From: Irineochytrium annulatum
Lineage: Eukaryota; Chytridiomycota; Chytridiomycetes; Chytridiales; Chytridiaceae
Assembly: GCA_027600665.1 (NCBI GenBank)
Contig: JADGJL010000730.1
Location: 1 to 14,849, forward strand
DNA: 14,849 nt
Reading direction: 5' to 3'
In this document: piece by piece, positions 1 through 7,532 of the stretch
Layout of the letters: each line of letters begins with the position of its first letter
Position numbering within the stretch: the first letter of the stretch is position 1
Position numbers and translations under genes: made by a program
Notes under the pieces: model-generated
What the model was told of the DNA's origin: nothing
Database searches by the model: none
Seen by the model: only the letters and a program-made list of their open reading frames with translations

Positions 1-1098
1 GGCGTCGGTGGATGATGTGGCGGAGGAGGGCGGTGAGGGTACGACGGAGGCAAAGGGGGCCTCGGAAACTGATGACAGGGCGACGCGTTTCCGCGGATGT
101 AAGGCCGATATTGGGTCGTCCTCGCTTGGCAAGCTTATGCCACCACCTAGTGTCCCAGGTCCACCAAGCCCTCCTGGACCACCGACGCCCGCGAATGCTC
201 CGTATTGATCGAGGAAGACGCGACTTCGCTCCTCTTTCCCGTCTTCGGACATCAGGATCGCGTGCGCGACGAAGCGCGAGACGTCCCCGAGGCTCGCGAG
301 GCTGGTGTCGAGATCACCGTTGGGGAGGAGGACGCCGAGTTGGACCACGAGGGCCGGATCGAGGGGTCGGCGATGATGTCTGTTGAAAACAGTTGGATGT
401 GCGGGTCAAAAAGGGGTGGTAGAAGCAAAAAGGTCAAGGTAAAAATAATCCGTGGAGGAAAGTCGCGCCATGATCCTGAAGCGTAGCGTATGTCGTTCGG
501 TAACGCTGAGGATAAAGCGACGTGCCGACACGGACGCGCGTTATCCCCGGCCATGGGCCTGCCTGCTCCAGCCCCCCCGCTCCTTAAAGGCCACAGAAGG
601 ACGACGCTCCGCGACGTTCGAGCTTCTCTCCGCAGCTCCATGGCGACGTTCGAGCGTCTCTCCGCAACTCCAGTTCACCCTTAGCTCTGCATACCTATCG
701 CTCTGGGCAGCTCCGCCAACACCCCATGCCCCCCCAAAGGCTGCTGTTTCCAGCCCGCTCGCCCTACACCGCGCCGGCTGCTGCCTCACGAACAGGCAGT
801 AACGATTCGCGGGCGGCGTCGAGCACGACGCGGGTATGTCGGTTGACGTGGGAGGTGACGGGATCTGTGTACTTGACGACGATGAGACTGAAGGCTTCGG
901 GAGGATGGGGACAAGGTGAGGGGTTGCCGACGCTGGCGTTGCTGCCAGAGATGACGGTAAGGGTGCAGTAGCCACCTCCGCGGGTGCCGGCGTGAGGGTG
1001 GATGAGGGCGCCGAGGTGCAGGCGTCCGACGGCGGGAGGGCGGCCTCGGCATCGGGCAGCGGCTGGGGAGGATCGTGTTCAGATTCTGTGGGAGCCAT
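1..1098 (-). CDS. Velvet-domain regulator, 3' part missing (off left edge)
   Basis: Velvet proteins (VeA, VelB, VosA, VelC) are fungal transcription regulators with an NF-kB-like fold that control development, sporulation and secondary metabolism. Model: exon 1 1098-695, intron 694-380 (315 nt, donor gtatgc, acceptor aacag), exon 2 379-1, at least 261 residues. Residues 1-98 are Pro/Ser/Thr/Ala-rich and probably disordered. The velvet signature follows: RYCLFVRQQPARCRASG at about 99-115, then after the intron HHRRPLDPALVVQLGV and FVAHAILMSEDGKEERS, matching the family pattern (Q-Q-P, R-R-P-I-D-P-P-x-V-Q-L, then an acidic S-E-D-G stretch). Between the two halves is a Gly/Ala-rich insert (AAFGGAWGVGGAAQ). 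After the domain's first half comes another Gly-rich stretch (GVGGPGGLGGPGTLGGG). The start is the ATG at 1098; an in-frame ATG lies at 1158, but MAPTE is the likelier start. The second half of the domain lies outside the window, so I cannot assign the subclass. Family call is firm; the donor position is inferred. Confidence 0.82.
611..674. repeat. 32-bp tandem duplication inside the velvet intron
   Basis: Two adjacent copies of a 32-bp unit beginning gcgacgttcgagc (611-642 and 643-674) differ at only a few positions. In my model they lie within the 315-nt intron of the velvet gene. The unit length is not a multiple of three, and both copies stay open in the exon 1 reading frame, so a longer coding exon cannot be fully excluded. 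Confidence 0.8.
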
Positions 1099-1698
1099 CG
1101 TCGTAAAGGGGAGCGATGACGGGCTCGATGGCGACCCTGGGTGCACCACTCTGGTCAACCGTGAACGAACTTTGATTCCAGCGGCATTCGAAGGAGTTCA
1201 CAGACATCTCATACATTTTTTAGCGTTTTAGACGTCGAAAATGTAAGGATTGTCCAGAGGGATCGGTTGAGCGCCGATGCAGATCGGCGGCGAAAATGAA
1301 TATGCATCGTATGCTGCAAATCCAACCATATGAGACTGAAAGGCAAGTTTAGCACTCCAACCATATATGAGACTGAAAGGCAAGTTTAGCACTCCAGGTC
1401 CGCCCAGCTCCTGCCACCACGGCGCGATCAATATTTGACAAGCGCAAACGGACCTAAAGGGTCTGATCTGGCAGCGGGCAATGCAGCCAGGTTGATGTAA
1501 GCATAAATAAAAAAGAGAGCTATCCTCGCTTGACTCGTGTACCTTGGCGACTTTCGCGAACCAATCCAACATTCCAAAGGCCACGACCAACGCGTGATGT
1601 TGGATGAGGTAGTGAGACAAGCTCCTGGGCACGGACTTCGTCAAAATACCTTCCACAGCCGGATCGTCAAACACTAGTTTGTTCAGTACACACAACAC
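1099..1698. promoter_or_regulatory. Divergent intergenic region, velvet / GIG1
   Basis: These 600 bp separate the start codons of the leftward velvet gene and the rightward GIG1 gene and must hold both promoters. The only distinct structure I see is the tandem repeat at 1321-1392. An A/T-rich stretch (cataaataaaaaa) at about 1502-1514 could serve as a core element for GIG1 but lies nearly 190 bp before its start codon. The long minus-strand open frame here is an antisense shadow of the GIG1 exon. No separate gene is supported. Confidence 0.6.
1321..1392. repeat. 35/37-bp tandem repeat in the divergent promoter
   Basis: Copy 1 (1321-1355) and copy 2 (1356-1392) both start tccaaccata and end ggcaagtttagcac. 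They are identical except that copy 2 carries an extra 'ta' (atatatgag against atatgag). The first bases of a third copy (tccagg) follow. It sits roughly midway between the two divergent genes. Confidence 0.9.
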
Positions 1699-2324
1699 AT
1701 GCAGACCCCGGCCCCGTTCCAAGGCGCCCTGTCCTGGGACGAGATTGCGGCCGTCGTGCGGGACGACCGGCCCGATAAGTTCTCCCGCTTCCCGGACGTC
1801 CTGGCCGGCTACATCAAGTGGCGCGCCGACATGGACGAGCACTACTGCTCCGCCGCCGATTTCATCAAGATCGAGGTTTTGGCGTACCCCTATGTGGTCG
1901 AGTCGGGCCGGAAGAGGGCCACGGGAGGTTTTGATCCGCCGGGACTGAAGGACTTGGTGCTGAGGGAGAACGACTTCCCGTACGCGATGAAGGAGGGGAT
2001 TAGGCACTTCGTGCTGTGGTATTTGGGAGAAGAGGAACTGTCTAGGGACCAGGTCGCGACAATTCTGGAGAAGAAAATGCCCGATTACGAGTTTATTGTA
2101 AGGTGTCTCTGTTTTTTTGTTTGTCCTTTTTTTGAACCAATCCTTTAAAATCGTCGCTGGCAGTATTATATTAATCCGCCACATCGAAAGACAATTCCAG
2201 AGGTGACCGGTTTCTTTGTTCTTTTTCACGTTTGCTCAGAGTTACATCTAAACCATCTCTGTTCTGCCCTTCTAACATCATGTAGATCAACCATTATCAA
2301 GTGTTCGCGCGTTTAAAACAGTAA
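1699..2324 (+). CDS. GIG1: N-acetylglucosamine-induced protein 1-like (DUF3605)
   Basis: This is a member of the fungal DUF3605 family, named after the Candida protein induced by GlcNAc; its biochemical role is not settled. Three exons give 158 residues: 1699-2097, 2164-2202 and 2286-2324, all joined in phase 0. Introns are 66 nt (gtaagg...ggcag) and 83 nt (gtgacc...tgtag). Family hallmarks seen: SWDEI near the N terminus (12-16), PYVVESGRKR (64-73), NDFPYAMKEGIRHFVLW (91-107), then YINPPHRKTIPE from the 39-nt middle exon and the terminal INHYQVFARLKQ. The last two pieces restore the conserved C-terminal 'NPP-x-x-x-(S/T)IPE-x-x-H-x-QVF' pattern across both introns, which supports the model. 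Length is normal or slightly short for the family. No signal peptide or membrane segment is visible. It converges on the alpha-mannosidase gene. Confidence 0.9.
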
Positions 2325-2732
2325 TTATCAGGCTGTTGCCAATACCTTCTCATTTGCGCATACTTTTATGACCAAAACAATACGTTTGGATATGCTCTTT
2401 TGCCGTGTAAGGAACGCCATTGCCTTTACCCGTTACCCGTCATGACCCCTCGCACGACTTGAAGCCGCCGCCGTCGACGACGGATGCTGACGTCATCGAC
2501 TTGGCGCAAGAGACGGACGAGCTGGTGGTGGCGAAGGAAGAAGACGATGCCGTCGGGCGAGCTCGACGGTGTGGGGGGAACGCAACTTCTCGCGAGCCAA
2601 CGAGGCACAGCACCGCGGTATAATTCTGTCACTGTCTGCCAGCCGATTCGGTGTTCGTCGACGCGTGCAATCCATCCACACGAAGAAAGAAGAAGCATAG
2701 TGGACTGGCAATCGCGTCAAAGACAACCTTTA
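2325..2732. other. Convergent 3' intergenic region
   Basis: This is 408 bp between the stop codons of GIG1 and the alpha-mannosidase. The left part (to about 2420) is A/T-rich and looks like 3' flank. The right part is GC-rich and contains the open frame described separately. No RNA gene or repeat was found. Confidence 0.6.
2420..2623 (+). CDS. Possible orphan coding exon, unidentified
   Basis: An open frame with no ATG at its beginning (first start-like codon is TTG) ends in TAA at 2621-2623. Its codons are G/C-ending in the manner of the real exons here. The predicted peptide is acidic in the middle (TTDADVIDLAQETDELVVAK, then EEDDAVG). A splice-acceptor-like ...gtgtaag ends at about 2411, just before the frame opens. 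It may be the last exon of an unrecognised gene, an alternative 3' exon of GIG1, or chance. I recognise no family. The GIG1 model ends properly without it, so this is a weak call. Confidence 0.22.
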   Translation: MPLPVTRHDPSHDLKPPPSTTDADVIDLAQETDELVVAKEEDDAVGRARRCGGNATSREPTRHSTAV

Positions 2733-2734
2733 TT
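2729..2734 (-). promoter_or_regulatory. AATAAA polyadenylation-type hexamer overlapping the mannosidase stop
   Basis: On the minus strand the stop codon is followed directly by TAAAGG, giving GTC-TAA-TAAA. The canonical AATAAA hexamer therefore begins at the second base of the stop codon. If used, it implies a very short 3' UTR. Fungal poly(A) signals are degenerate, so this may be coincidental. Confidence 0.35.
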
Positions 2735-5700
2735 AGACTATCAAGCGGATCGAGACAACTTTGAAAGGCGTAAACGGTAGGACCAGGCGGCCCTCGGCGT
2801 CCCTCGGCACCTCGGCTCCAATGTCCTCCAGAACGTTGCAAAAAGTTGCATGTTTGATTGAGAATTTGCTATAAAGTCGGTTGGCGTGATTATATTTCAC
2901 GGTTACAATCTTACCTCGATAGCCGGACGTTGCCCCTACCGCCGTACGCCTCATAAAGACGGATAACGACGTCGGTTCCGCCGCTCTTAGCCCGCGGGTC
3001 TTCGGCAATCTTAACCGTGTCCAGGACAACGTTGCGACCGTCCACCTTAAAGAACTCGTGCACGGACGAGCCTGTCGACACCGCCTTCGGGTTGACCAAT
3101 ATAGGCCTGGCATAATGGTCAGCGCCGAAGCATCTTTGTCACATGAAAGACGGGGACCCACGTTACAACTAGCGGGACGTTGAAGTGATAGCCCTGCTTC
3201 ACAACATCGCTCTCCACGAACGTGCCCGCGTGTGGGTACAGCGCGTATCGGAAGACGTGTGTGCCGATGTCGCAGTGCTGATCCGGTGCCTGATACGGCG
3301 TCAAAGAAGTGCACGATGACAATATGAATACCTTCGGCGATCGCAGCAGAGATAATCGCATCGTGTTACCCTTCACCGAGTACCCGTATTTGCTGCGATG
3401 CACATTCAGTAGACGGAAGACATTGAAATTTTCAACCTGTCGTTCAGGAGCGCGACACCGTATCCGAACTCGGAGAAGTCCGCAAACTTGTGCCCGCACA
3501 CTTCGAAACGAGCAAGATCCCTATTACAAGCAAATCAAAAGGCATGGCGGAGCGTATGAATTTCAAGCGACGACAAACCAGCTGTTGTTATAATGCGTCG
3601 GCCTCTGAATGAAACCAAACTGCGTCTCGTACGTCGCAAAGTCGCAGTCGATCGCAACAGGGAACTCGACTTTGAGGAACGTCCGGTTCTCGTTCCAATC
3701 GACTGTGGTGTGGAAGTCGAGCCTCCGGTCCATGGCCGAGAGGATGATCCGCTGATTGATGGAGCTCGTCTTCGTGATCGGGTGGCGCGCTCGGATAACG
3801 ACCCGGAGCGGACCGGACTCCTCCACGACGACGTCTCCGAGCACGGCGTCGCGTCCCTTCTCGAGGTGATATACTTCAACATCCCAGGCATCCCTAAACG
3901 TATGTTAATAAAGGCAACGAAAGAGGTAATTAACGAACCAAAATAGCGGGATGTCCTCATACAGCTTAAAAACGTTAGCGGCCTGACCTTCAGCGATGAT
4001 CTGGCATGCGCGTGTTAAAAATGAACGTAACAGCGGAGACAGGTTTTCTACCTCGCGATCCGCTTCCTTGTCGTAGTAAGACAAAATGCGTCCGTTCCCA
4101 TCCATCTTGACACGGACAAAGGCGTTCTCAATCACAACTCTGCGATCCCCGACCCTCTCAACTGGGAACAAAGCCATGTTAACAGCATCGACAATATTCA
4201 ATTAAAGACCTTTCACAAATCCATCGTCATCACCGGAGGCGGTATTCACCTCAGTTACTGATCAAAGTGTCAGCGAGTTACGTGGAACATGTCGCGTACC
4301 GGTCACGGGAGAGAAAACGGCGGGTTTGTTGCCAATGCCGTACGACTTCACGGACATAGCCGGAACGTTGTCAACTTTGAAATTATTGTCAGCTGAGCAC
4401 GACTACAGAAACTAACCCAGCACCAAAGCCTTCCCGTCGGCCGACAGTTGATGCCACGAGGCACGCTTGTAAAATTCGACCCCGGCGCGCAGCTGCGAGA
4501 GATCGACCTCGACGATCTCGGCCGTACGAGGCCACGAGTTTGTATTGTACACCGCGATTGCTGCCAAGTACATCAATCACCACTAAACTGTCACAGCAGC
4601 AAAGTGTAAACCCACCCTGAGCCAAGTCCCCGCCCTTTGCTCCATAATGCCCCCCAATAGACCGTATCGCGTCCGTCCTAAGTCTTGATCCTGACACCTC
4701 AACATCCTCATAGAACTTGATCGCGTCCTCATACACCATCCCGATCGAGCTCCCCGGCAGGACATCATGGAATTGATTCAATAGCACGAGCTTCCACAGC
4801 CGGTCGAGCTCGGGCTTTGGGTACGTGAATCCGGAGGCAGCGTCAGCGTGGAGGGCCGCTACGGTTGAGAGGAGCTCGACGTCCCGGAGGAGGAACTCAA
4901 GCTTGCGGTTGTACTTCTTGATGATACCGTGGGAGGTGTACTACGTTTACTCAGAACAGAAAAGAAACACGTCGTAAACCTCACCGTTCCACGATGCAGC
5001 TCGAAATACAGCTCCCCTTTCCAACTAACTAGGTCCCTGCTGGTCTCCTCCAGCTCGCGGAAAAAATCGTTGGGCGACCCGAACTTGATCGTCGCGGGGA
5101 GGCCCTCCACATTCTTCATACGATTGATCCTCTCGATCATGGGAATGAGAGGGCCGCCGCCGCCATCGCCATTTCCATACAGGTACAGGGATTTGTTGGA
5201 GTACGATTTATCCTTGTTGTTCTTCAGGCTGCAGAAGGCAACGTGAGTCAAAATTCCACCTTGTGAAGCAAGGCGTGTACCATTTGACAACCTCGTCGAC
5301 AGTCCCTTGCGCGGAGTAGGTATCCGCCGGAGAGAAGTGCGTCAGGACTGAAGTCCCGTCCAACCTAAGTACCAATCGTCAGCGAATAATGACGCTATCG
5401 AAAGATACCCTGTCCACATGAACGTCGTATTCGGGAACACGTTGATGTTGTTCCACGAAAGCTTTTGGGTGAAGAAGTACTTCAGGTCTGCAAAGCCGTC
5501 AGTTTCTCAAATGGGGCTATCACGAACACCGACCCGCCTCCTTAACAATCTGCGGAAGCTGTGCTGACTGCAGAAAGAGGGTTAATCAGCCATATTCGCA
5601 CGCATTAGAGCACTCACGTATCCAAACGTATCTGCAGATTTATTAGCAATGCAACCCTTTGGAAGTATCTAACCTGGCAACCAGAATACAGAACACCGGG

Positions 5701-7349
5701 CGCCAAATCGGCTCTCGAAGTACCGCTGCCTGTTCCTTATTTAGCCGCCACTGCTAACCAAATAAAAACACCAACCCGTAAAGAAACTGTCGGCAAAGTG
5801 CTTCGCCCGAGGGTATATTGCAGTCCATCTCCACCCACGTGCCCCCGATCGGCACAAACTGTCCGCTCGCGGCCCGGTTCTATGCCAGCGTTAACGATCC
5901 CCCCTGTTCCGAACCCCTCAAACCTTGATCTTCTCAAAGAGGTCCGGATACAGGCCCTCAACCCACTCGAACTGTTGGGCCTGGCTCGCCGCGAACTTGG
6001 TGTGCGGGTAGTCGTCCATAAGGCCAATCTGGGTCGCCCAAGAGCGTGCCGACTTACGTTTCGTCTCGTCGAAGGGCCAGAGCCATGCTGGATAACGCGT
6101 TTAGGTACTGCTTGAACAGAGATGTTAGACATACCGGTGTCGATGTGGCAGTTTCCTATGGCGGTGATGACGTGGTCAGATGCGCCGGCCTTTTTTCGGG
6201 AAGCGAGAAAGTCTTTCGAGATCTTCACGGCGGCGACGACGGAACTGGGTGCATTTAGGTTTACTGTCGAAATGATAAATACGCAAGCAAAACTCACTCT
6301 TGATCATTCGGCAAAAAAGTGTTGACGATTTTGTTCCCGGTGTAGATGGCGTCGGCGTTCAGCTGAGACTCTGGTGGCAATTGCTAAGCAAGGAAGATGT
6401 AGGTTAGAGGATAATAACAAGGGTCGTGGCTCACCTTGACAAGACCAAGAATGATTTGGTAGTCGTAAAGAAGGTCAAAGGCGGCTTTGTTCGGCACGGC
6501 AACCTCGGCAAGCTTCAAAGTATAGCGTCGGTTAGGGTCGGGTGGGTTGATCATTCCTGTCCACGTCTTGTAGTTAGCGCTGCACCTTAGAGCTTCTTTC
6601 TAACCATTGCCGTTCCCAAACAGCCCATTGCAAGCGGTCTCAACATAGAAATCGTATTTCTTGCTTGTCGATCAGCCTTACGGAACACTATCTCATCACA
6701 AGAGTCACATACCTCCCCGCCCTTTGCCTTCTTCGTCAACGGGTAATCCACATGTCGGTTGCCGTCCGACCCTCCCGTGATGCCTTGGATAACCTCCCCC
6801 TCTGTCGACCAAATCATCCCCTCGCATTCCGGGTCAAAGTTAAATATCACTTCATGCCCCGTGAAGGAGTCCGGAATCGTGAGGGAGACCTTGAACCAAA
6901 ACGTGGCCCAGCCTTATAGTAAGTTCGCGTCAGCACTCCATCAGCGCGTTGCATGAACTACTCACTCGGCCCGAACGACTCCCCGACCTTGGCCGGCTTA
7001 AACGTGCCCTTAACGGCCTCTTTGAACGGGCTACCCACCAGCGACTTTAGCACGCAGAAACGCGAAGGAGGAGCTTACATTCGCTTCAGGTCGGGCACGG
7101 CAAATACGGACAAATGCACGGCCGACGAGTCCGCCTGGCTCCACAGCGCGGACCACAGGTTCACGTCGGCAAACTGCCCTCTCTCGAGAAACTTGTCGAG
7201 CCTCTCGACGGTGATGTTCCGATGCTGCACGAAAGATGGCGGTCAGATGAGCTCATCTGCAAAAGAAGCGGCCTTCGGGGAAGAACGCGGACCCCCGGGT
7301 CGCGCACCTTCTGCATGGTGTTCAAGTTCGACGTCGCCGCGGCCTGCAT
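2733..7349 (-). CDS. AMS1: Ams1-type alpha-mannosidase, glycoside hydrolase family 38
   Basis: Hydrolyses terminal alpha-linked mannose from free oligosaccharides. The yeast relative Ams1 lacks a signal peptide and reaches the vacuole from the cytosol by the Cvt/autophagy route; no signal peptide is seen here either. Model of 28 exons, 1094 residues: 7349-7308, 7224-7079, 7030-6966, 6912-6713, 6659-6605, 6556-6435, 6383-6298, 6244-6135, 6087-5924, 5879-5776, 5729-5674, 5631-5618, 5567-5534, 5487-5409, 5364-5281, 5228-4985, 4940-4616, 4560-4417, 4374-4300, 4257-4210, 4161-4052, 4000-3939, 3893-3579, 3520-3437, 3392-3332, 3289-3162, 3106-2915, 2868-2733. Every junction keeps phase. Family motifs: [19 protein letters not shown] (metal ligands His272, Asp274), [24 protein letters not shown] (nucleophile Asp384), [11 protein letters not shown] (His593), then the beta-rich C-terminal region ending [10 protein letters not shown]. 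All expected catalytic residues are present, so the enzyme should be active. It shares a 183-bp promoter with PTPDC1. Confidence 0.96.
5618..5631 (-). other. AMS1: 14-nt microexon (mannosidase exon 12) with the nucleophile motif
   Basis: The exon reads AT-ACG-TTT-GGA-TAC between a ctgcag acceptor and a gtgagtg donor. Together with the last G of exon 11 it encodes Asp-Thr-Phe-Gly-Tyr, the GH38 nucleophile motif. The codon of the catalytic aspartate is itself split by intron 11 (5673-5632, 42 nt). Skipping the exon would shift the frame and destroy the active site. The protein motif reads WLP-DTFGY-SAQLPQ across three exons, as expected for the family. Confidence 0.92.
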
Positions 7350-7532
7350 CTCTCAATCGCGCGGTCCGGAGTGGTGCGGCAGATCACGCGAACTGGATCT
7401 GTGCTGAGCCCCGCTTTTGACGACCGTGTTAGATCGCGGATGGGCGGCTGTCTCCCCGGCGTCCGTCCCGATATAAAGATCGCGCCCGTCCAGTCCGCTG
7501 TGAGAACCGCAAAGGCGTGAGAAAGCCCGGAA
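7350..7532. promoter_or_regulatory. 183-bp divergent promoter, mannosidase / PTPDC1
   Basis: The start codons of the two genes are only 183 bp apart, so both 5' UTRs and both core promoters are compressed here. A TATAAA lies at 7472-7477 on the plus strand, 55 bp before the phosphatase ATG (cgatataaagatcg). It could set the phosphatase start, or on the other strand help the mannosidase. Joint regulation of the two genes is possible but not shown. Confidence 0.55.

Noticed and set aside
1228..2229. 333-residue open frame on the minus strand opposite GIG1
   Set aside because: It is antisense to a gene with clear DUF3605 motifs and correct splice sites. Its own peptide has no recognisable motif and poor codon character.
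5924..6087. A donor-like gtaagt inside mannosidase exon 9 (after GACGAGACGAAAC)
   Set aside because: The frame stays open through it and the read-through gives TKRKSARSW, the conserved family continuation. Splicing there would remove required residues.
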